DNA of 64,000 nucleotides from Porodaedalea pini (GCA_002794775.1 NBAY01000002.1:1054001-1118000), one strand, 5' to 3'. Positions 13,463-25,104 are shown, counted from the first letter of the stretch. The notes: generated from the letters alone by a model not told the origin. Translations and numbers: made by a program.

Positions 13463-15160
13463 TCAAGTCCCCTCTGTTACGGTAGCCCCTGGTTCCGGCG
13501 GATCGAGCCAGGAATCCCACTGCGCAAGGCTCTTCTTGAGGCCGAGTGCCATATCTATTTCATCAAGCTTTTCGACACCATACACGCCCTCTATAAGCGC
13601 CCTCCGCACATAAGGAACCAATAACCGCACAAGAACCTTCCCAGCGACCCTCACGACGCGTTCTTGATCTGGCGGCTCCTCATCTACAAATACTTTCGCC
13701 TTCACACTCGCCGTCGACGCGCTCTCTACAACGGCCTGCGCATATCGGAGGAACTCCGTTGACGCGCGAGCAAGCGCGTCATCGAGAGTTGAGAGAAGCT
13801 CGATGAGGAGGGATGCAGGTGCGAGGAGCCGCAGACTGTTGAGCGCTGAGAGGATCGCGTTGGTGTAAATCGCGAGAGGTGGATAGGATGCGAGGACGTG
13901 TGGAGGGACGTGTAGTGTTTCTGGGAGCGTTGTGACCTCTGGCGGGGAGGATGCAGCTGCAGGTGTACATAGCACTGCGGATGGCTGTCGATGATATTTA
14001 TTCGCGTCTGCCAATGTCGTACTGAGAGCCTCTGTGGCCGAATCGAGAGAATGTGAGAAGCGCGTCTGGACGGCATGTTCGAAAAGTGGAGGTAAGAGGG
14101 AGCGGAAGTCAAGCCCTGAGCGTGCAAGCGCGGCACCACAATGAGTGAGTTGCGTGAGCAGCGCGGAAAGCGACGTTGCGTCGTTGACGTGCGAGAGCCG
14201 CGCGCGGAGGACGGTGAGAAGCGCGCTAACTTCGTGGTGCGTGAGTGCGGAGAGAAGATAGCATAGTTCGCGGGCACGGTCTGCAGCGTCCGCGTCAGAG
14301 GCTGGTGCACGCTCGAGGAAGATCGTGGTGTACTGCGTGACAACGTCCGACACGCCCTCGCGCCAGACGTCGATGTAGCGCCGAATGTACCGCGCGTGGT
14401 CCGTGCGCTCCTTCTCGATACCGTCGATGGCGCTGTTGAGGTGCACGAGCCTGCTCGTGAGGAAGACGAGCGCGAGTTCTCTTTCATCCATCGCGCCCAT
14501 TTTTCGGAGGAACGAAACGGCCTTGAAGAGCGCTGGGAGCTTCGCGGGTTCGCGAAGGAGCGCGAGAAGCTGCGCGAGCATGAGGCGCATGGCGTGTGCG
14601 GCCTCGGCGGCGACATCCTGCACGACTTCGACGCCGGGAAACTTGTCCGCGAGGCGCGCGGCGTGCGCGGAGAGATCCATGGCTTCCTGGTAGTATGCAT
14701 TGCGCACGCACGTGTCGATGAGCTGTGGTACGTCGAGAATATCGACGAGCGCATCGTGCTGAGCGAGTACACTGCGTGCTTTTGTCCGTGCATCTTGGAT
14801 CCCGTGTGTTTCCTGTGTAAATTGGCGCGCTTGGGCTTCGAGTGCGGGGAGGGCGGAGACGAGGGAGGTCAGAGACGAGGAGAAGGAAGAAAACGTCGAG
14901 GACAAGACAGCAGATGTACGGTGCAGCGAGAGGAACGTCGGGTACTCAGCATGGCAGAGCGACGTCAGTGAGTTCGTTAGCTGTGATGCCTCCGAGGCCA
15001 GCGTTGTTGGCTCGTGCACGATCTCGGGCAGACTCAGCGATGTCAGGTGTGAGAGGTACTGCGAGATTTCGGGCGTCGAGAAGCGCTCTCTCAGCGATGT
15101 TGAGGGACCTTCACCATTGTTGGTGGCGAGCACGTCTGCTAGCGTCTCCAGATCTGACAT
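13463..15160 (-). CDS. COG8: Conserved oligomeric Golgi complex subunit 8 (Dor1 family)
   Basis: Subunit of the COG tether, which captures retrograde intra-Golgi vesicles; it belongs to lobe B. The intronless frame starts at ATG 15158-15160 (MSDLETLADVL) and gives about 565 residues, near the usual fungal length. The Dor1 region is clear in the first half: YLSHLTSLSLPEI, then long amphipathic helices, the segment DILDVPQLIDTCVRNAYYQE, and FLRKMGAMDERELALVFLTSR. The frame extends upstream to 15262, but the upstream part is Arg-rich and unlike the family. It is head to head with the delta-COP gene, whose product coats the same vesicles. Confidence 0.88.
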   Translation of the reverse strand: MSDLETLADVLATNNGEGPSTSLRERFSTPEISQYLSHLTSLSLPEIVHEPTTLASEASQLTNSLTSLCHAEYPTFLSLHRTSAVLSSTFSSFSSSLTSLVSALPALEAQARQFTQETHGIQDARTKARSVLAQHDALVDILDVPQLIDTCVRNAYYQEAMDLSAHAARLADKFPGVEVVQDVAAEAAHAMRLMLAQLLALLREPAKLPALFKAVSFLRKMGAMDERELALVFLTSRLVHLNSAIDGIEKERTDHARYIRRYIDVWREGVSDVVTQYTTIFLERAPASDADAADRARELCYLLSALTHHEVSALLTVLRARLSHVNDATSLSALLTQLTHCGAALARSGLDFRSLLPPLFEHAVQTRFSHSLDSATEALSTTLADANKYHRQPSAVLCTPAAASSPPEVTTLPETLHVPPHVLASYPPLAIYTNAILSALNSLRLLAPASLLIELLSTLDDALARASTEFLRYAQAVVESASTASVKAKVFVDEEPPDQERVVRVAGKVLVRLLVPYVRRALIEGVYGVEKLDEIDMALGLKKSLAQWDSWLDPPEPGATVTEGT

Positions 15161-15308
15161 GTCTTCGTCGCTCGTCGGCCTGCGCGTCGACCGTCGAGGA
15201 GCGCGTCGTGTCCACGAACGCGAGATCTGGCATTGTTTTCGCACGTTCCTAACGCGCGACACGTTCGATACAATTTCTAGCGTCCACCGTCACTCTCGCT
15301 CCTTCAAA
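15161..15308. promoter_or_regulatory. Shared bidirectional promoter of COG8 and delta-COP
   Basis: Only 148 bp separate the two start codons, so both core promoters and both leaders must lie here or overlap the COG8 coding start. The region is GC-rich with CGCG motifs and has no obvious TATA box. Confidence 0.6.
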
Positions 15309-17244
15309 ATGGTGAGCATAGCTGCGTTTAATTGGATAAATGCTGAGCATCTTCTAGGTCGTATTAGCAGCATCTATCTGTACCAAGGGTGGAAAGCGTG
15401 CGTTCTTTTGAACTAAATGCTAGTGTCAATCTAACGGCAGTCTACAGCGGTCATCTCTCGCCAGTTTCGCGAGATGACTAGGGCGCGCATAGAGTCCCTT
15501 CTCGCCTCGTTCCCGAAGCTCATCCCGGCAGGCTCTCAGCATACCTCAATCGAGACCCCAGAGGTCCGCTACGTCTACCAGCCGCTCGAGGACCTCTACA
15601 TCCTCCTCATCACCAACAAGGCGTCGAACATCCTTCAGGACATCGACACCCTCCACCTCTTCGCACGCGTGGTGTCGGACATGTGCCGTAGTGCGGAAGA
15701 ACGCGAGATTTTAAGGAACGCTTTTGAGCTCCTCGGCGCGTTCGACGAGATCGTCAGTCTTGGGTACCGCGAGCAGATTAATCTCATGCAGGTCAGAAAT
15801 GTCCTTGAGATGGAGAGTCATGAGGAGAAGATCCAGGAGATCATTGCCAGGGTGAGTGCAGATGCGTTCACTCCATTTACACGTATCTTAAAGTAGGATT
15901 AGAACAAAGAAGCAGAGGCGAAGGAAGAACTCAAGCGACGCGCAAAGCAGCTCGAGATGCAGCGTCGCGAACAGCAGCGGCGGGCCGCAGCTGGTGGAGG
16001 AGCGGGCGGAGGGAGCGGCTTCGGCGGTGGTATGGGCAGTGGCAGTATGGGTACATACTCGCCTGTTCCGCGTTACGAGGCGCCGTCTCCGCAGCCAGCG
16101 CGCACCTCATCGCCTGCGCAGTCTTCTCTCCGCGCCCCTGCATTCAAGGGGTCAGGAATGAAACTTGGAAGCAAGAAGGCAAGGACGGCGGAGCTGTTGG
16201 ATGCCCTTGGCGGAGAAGCGGTCGTTCCACTCGAAGAGCTGTCTGCCCCCCTACACCCTCTCAACCGCCTCCCGAGCCGTCTGCTGTAAGTAGCGCACGC
16301 GGAAGTCTGCCTACTGTTACTCCTGAGGGGTGAGGCTCCTCCTACACTTCTTATTGGATAGAGCTGACAGGATTATCTCAGAGTGCATATCGTCATCAAA
16401 GAACAAATTACCCTTCAGCTCCTACGCGAAGGCGGCCTGAAGTCGATGGAGGTCAAGGGCGACATGAACCTGCAGGTCTCTGACCCTGCACAGGCGAAGG
16501 TGAAGCTCGCACTTGCGCCGCTCTCGTCAGACTTCAACACCGGCGCTGGCGGAGACCTGCAGTTTAAGCAGCACCCGAATGTCGCCAAGTTCGGTCTGTC
16601 AGGCGAGCGGGTCGTTGCGCTAAAGGATCCCGCGCGGGCGTTCCCCGTTGGCCAGAGTCTCGCAGTACTGAAGTGGCGGTATGCGGGGAAAGACGAGAGC
16701 TTTGTCCCGCTTTCGAGTACGTATCTCATTACTTCTTTCGAAAACAACATTTGAACTTAATCCTTTCTGAAGTAAACTGCTGGCCGACCCCATCGAACGA
16801 TGGAACTTGCGACGTCAACATCGAGTATGAGCTTGAGAACGACAAGCTTGCGCTGCATGACGTCGTTATTTCCATCCCTCTCCCGTAAGATCTCTCCTCT
16901 TCTCAACCTCAGCCTATTAATAATAAAATCTCTGCTACAGTACGGGCTCCTACCCAACCATCTCCCAACACTCCGGCACTTGGTCTCTTAACGCCTCTAC
17001 GCACTCGCTCGACTGGGCCATCCCGCTCATCAGTGCCGACGATCCTGACTCGCGGACAGGCACGCTTGAGTTCGCTGTCGGCGGGGACGACGCGGCAACG
17101 TTCTTCCCCGTGCGCGTCGCATTCCTCGCGGAGGGGAGTTTGGTTGGCATGAGCGTCAGTAGCGTGACGCAGGTGGAGTCGGGCGACGAGATTGAGTTCT
17201 CGCAGGATGTTACGCTGGGAGCAGATGAGTATCTCGTCATCTAG
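15309..17244 (+). CDS. RET2: Coatomer subunit delta (delta-COP)
   Basis: Subunit of the COPI coat for Golgi-to-ER transport. The first coding exon is just the ATG at 15309-15311; GT starts at 15312, AG ends at 15357, and exon 2 begins VLAASICTKGGK, as in delta-COP of yeast and man. The longin-like domain follows (MTRARIESLLASFPKLIP, VRYVYQPLEDLYILLITNK, FDEIVSLGYREQINL), then a charged helix, a Gly/Ser/Pro linker (residues about 190-280), and the C-terminal mu-homology domain (LKSMEVKGDMNLQV, NIEYELENDKLALHDVVI). Introns follow near 15398-15446, 15851-15901, 16287-16382, 16718-16772 and 16887-16940. No defects seen. Introns are placed to keep the frame. Confidence 0.92.
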
Positions 17245-17499
17245 ATGCCATGTGTTTGTAGATACCTTTTCGTCGACAATTGACGACCAAAATGCATGGA
17301 TGATTGCGATCAGTTGGCATTTTCTCTAAAGAGCCCGTCGGAATATTAAGACATCCAGAATTTGTCGCGAAAGGCTTTGTGGTGACCGCTTCTTCAGTAT
17401 ATTTGAAAGAACCAAACTTAGAGTCTGTGTCATCAATCATCAATTGTACATGAATGTACTTCAATATTGTAGGCACCATCCAGTCTGAGATAAGGATCC

Positions 17500-20400
17500 T
17501 CAATCCACATTGATAATAGGCATAGTGGTTTTCCTACCCTTCCTCGGCCACTCCTCCACCATCGTTTCCGCATCCCAAACCCTCCCGCCACGCATAACGT
17601 ACCTAATATTCTGACTGGCTTCTATCTTCTCAAGCAGATCAGCACCCGGCTCATACACGATCAGATCCGCGAGTTTTCCAGGCGTAAGCGTCCCGAGTGA
17701 GTCGAATAGCCCAAGCGTGAGTGCTGCGTCGCGCGTTGCGGCACGCAGAGTCTCGTAGGGCGTGAGCCCGCCTGCAGAGGTGAAAAATAGTTCGGTGTGA
17801 TACATCCGGCCAAGGGGAGGTTCGCCGTGCGCGCCTATATGCGCCTTCAGACCTTTTTGAACCATCTTAGCGACTGAGGCTGAAGTGTTGAAGAGCTGGA
17901 AGGCTGTTTTATGTGAAGTTGGGGCACGAGTCAGATGTTGTACCATGTAGAACGAGAACATCTCAACGCACAGTCAAGCGGGCGGCTGGTCGTCTCGATC
18001 ACTCCTTCAAGGATGTCGTGCCTCGTAAACCTTCGCAGTCTGATAGCTGCAATTCAGCAAGGTTTTGAGAAAGATTACAAGAAAGAAACGTACTTCGGAT
18101 CATTCGCGACATCTTCGTGCGCCCAGAGGTACTGTTCACCCATGACTCCGCCGTAATTGACAATGTGCGTAGGCGTAGCGCCCGTCCCGCTCAGACCGTA
18201 TAAAGTTAACACATCGTTGTAGAGTTCTGGGACGGGCAGAGCGTGCTCCACAGTTGTCATTCCTTGTTTATGAACATAAGCCACAGCGTGTATACGTGAA
18301 TAGTATGGAAAAGGTGCTAACCGTCAATGATGTACGTGAGGTCCCAGTCTTGATTCATTCCCTGCAAATAAACATGAGTCTGGAATAGAAGCGACTATGT
18401 GTGTACCTACCCCTTCTGGGAAGCAAAGCATAGATAGATTACGTGCCTCTAACAAGAGTCTCTGATGAGAAGCTCTGCATAGGAGCATAGAGCGGTTAGA
18501 AAAATTGATGAGATTCGCTAAATAAATAACTTGGAGCTCACCGCGAAGGCTGGTTGTAGTTCTTGTACGAATAGCTCGCCGGGCCTCCTTCGACCTTAAT
18601 GCGGAGGAGCGCGGAACGTGCATCGGTAAGATCAGCCACAGAGTTGTGGATTTGACCTCTACCTGCGCCATAGATCGTATCACCGGTATGGAAGATCCGC
18701 GGGCCAACCATTTGCCCGCTTTCCACACGGGCTCGCTCGACGAAACCAAGGACATTGTCGGAGCTTGGGCTGATTGAGAAAATTAATACTTTACCCATAC
18801 TCAATACCAGAGGGTAAAAAGACAAACTTGTGCAATGTTGTCACGCCGTAAGCGAGGAAGGTTTGAAGTTCCCATGACTTCGACGGGAAAGAACTCACGA
18901 ATCCGTTCCAATGAGCGTGGACGTCAATAAATCCGGGTACAATGAAGGCGCCTTTCGCGTCAAGGGCTGTCGCTCCCTCAGGTACGTTCACCTCTCTCGA
19001 GGAGCCCACAGCTTCTATGACGCCGCCGCGCACTACCAGTGTCGCGGACTCGACAATGTCACGCTGTAGAGCTCCAGATTCCATAGTCAGAAGGGTAGCG
19101 TTTGTGATAGCATACACATCAGCATTTTGTGTGTCAGATCCGCGGGTGCTGGCGACTGCTCGTGCATCACGGATGAGACGGGCAATATCAGTGGTGTACG
19201 TCGCCTCTACCTCCCGTATGTCGAGCAAGTTCTTGATGCAATCTACGCCATAGCGCACATTGTCGCTCTTCACTTCGGATGAGCACTCTGACAGGCGGTA
19301 GACCTCCAGAGAATGTAAATATGGGCCTGCGTAGTAGGTATTTTATTTGTGTCAGTCCTCATGAAAGAAAGTCATACTTGAAGGCCGTCTTACCAAGGAA
19401 CCAAAAAAGGCGCTTCCCAGCAGAATCCCATTGTACATCATGTCCACCGTCAAGGCTAACTCTCGCAATGCCCTTCGTCGCATTTCCTGGTTTGCTCCAA
19501 AGCGGTTTGTCACCGATATCATTTACTTTTGTCACAAAGACATTGTAGCTGTCCACAAATGCAACCTTGTCTCGCTGCACCGGAATGGCAATCTCAGTAG
19601 CAAACCGGCCGTCCGCGATCGTGGTGTGCTTATATTCTCCAAAGGCACTTGGCCCGCTCGCTAGGTCAATCACGAACGCACGGTCCGACTGCTGAACAAG
19701 AAGTTTCTTACTCCCGTCGAGGAACTTCAACGATGTGCGATCGCCAACGTTGATTTCTGTTCGGAGATGACGTACGTTCTGGACAGGAATGGAAGAGCCG
19801 GTGTTTACAACGGAATCCGGAAGCTTTATCTCGCCGATGTATAGTCCTGGATTGGCGGTCGCAATAATGGATCCTGACAAGTAGTCGCTCGCGACCTTTA
19901 TGAATGCGATCTTTCTGGAGTTTCCTGGGCACCCACAAAGCACGGGGTTGATGTATCTTCCGTGAGGAAGCCCAGAAACTTCGTAGGCAGCCCCGATCGA
20001 GATGTCCGCGAGTTCCAACGTCGTAAAGTTCCTGTCTGACCATCGAGCATGCAGCACAAGGTCTCTGTTACCCGGAACAAAAGACGGAGAATAATAAGCC
20101 TCAGCAGTATGAAGGACCGGAACCTTTTGGGGCGTCGACTTCATCGAAGAGGATGACGGATCGAAGTCTAAGTAGTATGAAACACCTGCACCCTGGAACG
20201 CGATGCGCGATCCCGTATCATCCACCGCTAACTCAACGAACGCATGTAGACGTTGCGTTTTCGCCACCTCCAGCGCGAGCAAATCCGTGTTCGAGGTTCG
20301 CGTCGATGCAAGACGTTTCTCAATGTGCGCGGTGAACGGAATAATGTGGGGCTCGCCGGCTGAGACCTTCTCGCCGAGTGAGTTGACTAAAAGTGGAACG

Positions 20401-21882
20401 CGCCAGAGCTTCCCTGCAGCCCAGATGATAACGGCATCGTCCTTAGGCGTGAAGGCAAAAGAAGGGTAGGTGCCCATGGGCGCAGAGATGATTGTAAGAT
20501 CATAGGTGAGTCCATGCCATATGTTGCGAGTAGTTCCTGATTGAAGATCTCTGTTCATAGAAATACAGCAAAAGTTAATGCAAATATAAGTTCAAATGCT
20601 AGGAGCGTACTTCAGCACGAGTGCCTCCTTGTCGCGCACCCTACGCACAAAAGCAAGCGTTCTCCCATCTCTTGATAGCTCAGGTCGACTCGCTCCGCCA
20701 GGCCATGATGAAACGAGAGTTTCTGTCCTCTTCGTCGTCAGGTTCGTTTTGAAAATCGCATATATTCCAGAATGAGGGTCCTCGCTGTACTGATAAGTCC
20801 CGTCCACGTCGACAACGTTCTTTGCATAGATGACCGCATCTTCGCCGTGCCAGATAAACTGTTCTGGCCCGATTTGCTGATTGCCATAGTCTGCGGCATC
20901 CCAGCCGGCAGGTAATGTCCGTCCAACGACTCTCCGACCGCTACCCACAGCAATCTGTGACCCCGACTCGGGGAGAGCGTAGACCCAGCCTTCTCCCGCA
21001 CCGAGGCTACGCCAGCTTGTATACCACTTTGTCGCTACCAGCCTGGATCCGCTGGGATGGAAGCGGGCATCACTGATAAATCGATACGTCTCATTGGTGA
21101 CGCGCTGGACTGAGTGTTTATGAGCTTTGTCGTCTGAGTTTATTTGAACCTTCAGACTAACCAGATGATCTACCCTCTCTGAATAGACGTCGGCGTCTCC
21201 TCTCAGCCGTTTCTTTGACACCAGAGACTAGCATGTTCTCATCAGACTCTTTCACAGCTAAGGCATCACGTAAATCGTCGTGTGCTTGAATGCTACTTGC
21301 ATTAGGCCTGATGTTCATACTCTCGCAACCCGTCCAATCAGTGACCCAGATGTTGTCAACACCGAGTTCCGCATCTGACCTAAATACCAACAACTTCCCA
21401 TCTGGAGAAAAGTGAGGGTCCGCGTCGTGCGGCACACCTAGGAGGATCGGCCGAGCTTCCTCGCTAGAGGCCGGGTTAGATTGAAGATAGGTTGATGCAG
21501 GCAAGCAGTAGATGTCGCCGAGCATGTCAAAAACAATTTCCCCGGACACTGGATGCACATCCAAACGTAACCAAGTACCCTCATCGACATCGAAGGCGAG
21601 AGTGCGCGGGTATGGGAAGTCAGTGGAGATGTCCCAAGGCGTCTGCTCGCGTAGAGGGAAGACGTCGTCGCGCCATTCATCGGCGGGATCAATTTTTCCA
21701 ACTGAGACGTGTTCAGGCGCGGATAGTTTAAGACTTGTGAAGCGCCGTAGAAGACCTGTGAGCAGTACACAGGCCTGGATCGCGGCACAGAGAACAAGCA
21801 AAAGGCGTCCTAGCTGCGCAAGTCGGTTGGGAAGGCGCTGCTGTCTTGCCGGCGCAGCGAGCATCCTTTTCTTGATATCCAT
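17500..21882 (-). CDS. Membrane-anchored beta-propeller/amidohydrolase fusion protein
   Basis: Roughly 1,200 residues. The order is: a basic N-terminus and one membrane anchor (LLLVLCAAIQACVLLTGLL, residues about 27-45), a WD/TolB-type propeller with repeated DPHFSPDGKLLVF, DARFHPSGSRLV and RPELSRDGRTLAF blades, and a metal-dependent amidohydrolase domain. The latter shows FIDVHAHWNG (HxH metal motif, near 18912-18945), SYKNYNQPSR (Lys that could be the carboxylated bridging ligand), TTVEHALPVPELYNDV and VNYGGVMGEQY, GAHGEPPLG, and the closing LTPGKLADLIVYEPG. Hydrolysis of a C-N bond in a small amide or peptide is the family role; the substrate is unknown. The catalytic site faces outside the cytosol by the inside-positive rule. 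At least eight introns. An upstream in-frame ATG at 22047 is an alternative start. Confidence 0.82.
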
Positions 21883-22231
21883 GGCGGGAGACACCCGTCG
21901 ATGATGGGCAGTGCGAGATCGAGTCCGACGTGGGAATCCGAACACTAGTAGTACTGCAGTTGAATCTGAGTTTGAACCATGTCGCACGCGATACAGCGGT
22001 CCAAAGACGCGTCGAAGCACATGCTCACTTCGGTACGTAGTAGTCATGTGATGTTTTATTTTAAAGAGGTAAGACATTCTCAAGAGCTTTGAGTTTGCTT
22101 ATAAATATGATCACACGGCCTTTGGTACTGGACAGTTTTACGGGTTGTGCCGTTTCTCCTTCACCAGCAACGTCGAAACAGTGAGCAGCTCATAATCCTC
22201 ATTGCCGCTTGTCGCTGACCGCCCAGCAGAG
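21883..22231. promoter_or_regulatory. Divergent promoter of amidohydrolase and ubiquitin-eL40 genes
   Basis: 349 bp between the two chosen starts (184 bp if the upstream amidohydrolase ATG at 22047 is used). A pyrimidine-rich stretch at about 22147-22172 lies just before the ubiquitin-eL40 leader. Confidence 0.5.
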
Positions 22232-22786
<555 letters not shown>

Positions 22787-23020
22787 TGGTTGTGCGCTAC
22801 TCCGCATTGCAAGTCTGGGCTCGCTGTACATTACTATGCGATGTATCAACCATCCTATGTCATGCAATATGATACTTCATGTTTATCTTGTGCTTGAGTA
22901 TCATGATAATCCCGTCTAAATCCTCAGACGTGCTTCTAGCATCCCCTTCACTTTCTCCCTCCATCCATGCTCAAGGACGCTGTACTCTACAGCGTCTACC
23001 CATTTGCACGCTTCAACCTT

Positions 23021-23460
23021 TCAAGCCTCCCTACAATGGAACTCAAGTCGCACACCTGCAACACTCTTTAACCAACCTCGTATCTGCGCATTATCCGCGC
23101 CAGTCTCAAACACAACGCGATGCATGTGGTAAGCTGGATCTTCGAAGGCATATTTCATGATTGTGAAAAGCACTTGAGTCGCGAAGCCGCCACGGAACTA
23201 ATCGGCGTGGATTAGAATGCCAACCGAGCAACTGTCATTTGTCGTGTCGATATAGCACAATCCCGTTATGCCCACGAACTTGGGCAAGCCATCGCCGTCG
23301 TCAAGGACGATATGCATGTCAAATGTGGAATCCTGCTTTGCACGAGTCTCGCATGGCGCACGCATCGTCGACCGTGACATGGGCCGGAAGACAAGGCAAA
23401 TAGCGTAGTGTCTCAGGGTGTGATCGAAGCCGTGCGATATTCTTGTCGTATTGTGACTCT
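23021..23460 (-). pseudogene. GNAT-type N-acetyltransferase pseudogene
   Basis: Two frames together spell a GNAT fold. The first (from about 23460) reads LRSHPETLRYLPCLPAHV and then runs into a stop; the second (23198-23380) reads KQDSTFDMHIVLDDGDG, FVGITGLCYIDT and CSVGILIHAD. An in-frame TAG at 23198-23200 follows, where a GNAT would have an acidic residue before FRGGFATQVLF, and the same frame then continues through HRVVFETGADNAQIRGWL to a TGA at 23021-23023. So there is one frameshift around 23345-23362, one nonsense codon, and no start codon before a stop. The acetyl-CoA loop (normally R/Q-x-x-G-x-G/A) is present as FRGGFA. Introns do not easily repair it. The MITE lies 140 bp upstream. 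Confidence 0.75.
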
Positions 23461-23598
23461 GCCGTGGTTATTTTGATTCATCTAGAGGGCGATGTAAGCG
23501 ACAAAGAAAGCCTCGAGCTCATCGTCAGATAATAATAATACATGTATGTTCCAGGAAAATATTGCCATCCTAGATTGGCTCCAAAGTCACTTAACCTC

Positions 23599-24255
23599 TT
23601 AGGCCCCGTTCGGACATCGCCATTTCTGGCCCGGCCTCCAAAGACCGAGCGACGCGAGAAAGCCAAGGTCATGGGAAAAAGGTAGTCACACGTAGTCACA
23701 TTATGTCATAGTTACTCCCTTTGGCCTGAAAGTACCGGATGCCGCGCATTAATATTCGTCATCCTGCTTGAAGCTCAGCTATCACAACAGTCGAACCTGT
23801 GTATAAGCATTAATATTGGCCTCGGTGGACATGTCGGCCAATGCTTATACACAGGAATACTTGTCTGCATTATTGCATAACAAACAAATAAAGTTATTTC
23901 CATTTATGGAATGCTGTCTCATGCAATCCAATGTCAGACCCACACGCACGGGTGAAGACATTTACATTATTCTCAGCTGTTAAATAGTTGCAAAGGACAC
24001 TCTGTAGGGCCTATGGGGTTGCAGTTGGCACACACGAGAATTGGGTGCAGAGGCAGGCATGCAATGGCCACTCACAAAAGCATGAAAAATGATTACATAA
24101 ATAAGATAGTAACGCGAGTGACAAAAAATAAAGACCGAGCCATGGTTACCAGGCGCAAATCATGTGCGTGGTCTCCGGAAATCATGGGGAAAGACTCGGC
24201 CTTCAAATTTCGTGGGAGGCCGGGCCAAAAGTGGCGATGTCCAAACGGGGCCTTA
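23599..24255. mobile_element. MITE-like inverted-repeat element, PIF/Harbinger type
   Basis: A 651-bp element at 23602-24252 has 38-bp terminal inverted repeats (23602-23639 and 24215-24252) that differ at 3 positions. The left end begins GGCCCCGTTCGGACATCGCC and the right end, reversed, GGCCCCGTTTGGACATCGCC. It is flanked by the trinucleotide TTA on both sides (23599-23601 and 24253-24255), the target-site duplication expected for PIF/Harbinger and Tourist-like MITEs. No transposase is encoded; the interior is AT-rich and holds a 60-bp palindrome and a direct repeat of GTAGTCACA. It therefore would need a transposase in trans. Confidence 0.78.
23796..23855. repeat. 60-bp palindrome inside the MITE
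   Basis: CCTGTGTATAAGCATT and its exact reverse complement AATGCTTATACACAGG are separated by a short GGCC-containing centre. The left arm carries a 5-base insertion relative to the right arm. It could extrude a cruciform or form an RNA hairpin. Confidence 0.8.
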
Positions 24256-24621
24256 CTCCCATCATCCCCATCGTGGGAAAGTCGCTCTGAGACCTTGCTC
24301 CCGTCAACGACGAGCGATCCCTCCATGCATCAACGCAGAACTCTCATCCACTTTAACCGTGTACTCGACCGCATCCTTTCTGCGGTCTTGTCTCTCCGAT
24401 CCTCGTTGTCGATGCCTCTGTGTCGACCCATCACATTTTATCGTGCCCCACCCTGTCATCGTCGCCACAGACATCGCAGATCGGCCCAGTTATCATTGTC
24501 CTTGCTCACGCCTCCTGCCGTGGTCGAGAAACTTACAGCCACGTCCTCGCCAGCCTCGTCTGTCGAGATCATCACATCACCCGGGGTCACCACTCAGGCT
24601 CCACCCCTCCCCCCCCCCAAA

Positions 24622-24937
24622 CATGCACATCTCATCTATTTGTCGGCCGAATGGAACCAACAAATCGCAGGCCCCACCTTTTCAGCCTGCTGAGGCGCTT
24701 GAGACCGAACTCGCATTTTGCACTCGCCGCCTGCCGGCCATTTCCGTTTTGACCTATGTTGCCATGGAAGACACTACGTATTCATGCCTCCCTCCTTTTT
24801 TCGAAGAAATCAATCCATATGACTTCATTTATGACAATCTCTTTGAAACAGAGGATATTATTTCTCTTTTCCCTCTTGAATGGTACATACGTGTAACACG
24901 TCCTCCCATACGTCGTCGCTATTTACATAGCTCTTAA
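24622..24937 (+). CDS. Possible small protein, unknown
   Basis: The downstream part of a longer open frame, from the ATG at 24622, would give about 104 residues ending RRRYLHSS. The middle (TYSCLPPFFEEINPYDFIYD, ETEDIISLFPLEWY) is acidic and aromatic and looks more protein-like than the Pro/Ser/His-rich stretch before it. There is no known motif, signal peptide or supporting splice site. It could be chance or a 5' leader of UTP14. Low confidence. Confidence 0.2.
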
Positions 24938-24972
24938 ACTTTACGTGCCTTGACATCATCTCCGCATTTTAC

Positions 24973-24998
24973 TTTTTTTCTTTTTTTTTTTTTTTTTC
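24973..24998 (+). promoter_or_regulatory. Poly-T promoter tract upstream of UTP14
   Basis: A 26-base run of T broken only by one C lies about 107 bp before the UTP14 ATG. Poly(dA:dT) tracts exclude nucleosomes and are common in promoters of ribosome-biogenesis genes; the role here is inferred. Confidence 0.45.
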
Positions 24999-25104
24999 AT
25001 TGTAGTGTGTAGTCATGCAGTGAATTTACAAATCCAAAGTCACGTGGTCACAAATTTATTGATTTTGGGAATGGACAGCGTGCCTGCTCACGCCGACATC
25101 TGGC

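Larger units (their letters stand above)
24256..25104. other. Intergenic region between MITE and UTP14
   Basis: Holds a weak plus-strand open frame (listed separately) and a long poly-T tract before UTP14. I see no recognisable gene or RNA. Confidence 0.5.

Noticed and set aside
14396..14971. 191-codon plus-strand frame inside COG8
   Set aside because: Antisense shadow of the COG8 coding region with high Glu/Arg from codon complement.
24013..24693. 226-codon open frame across the MITE end
   Set aside because: It starts inside the MITE and crosses its inverted end, and is rich in Ser/His/Arg without any domain. Chance frame.
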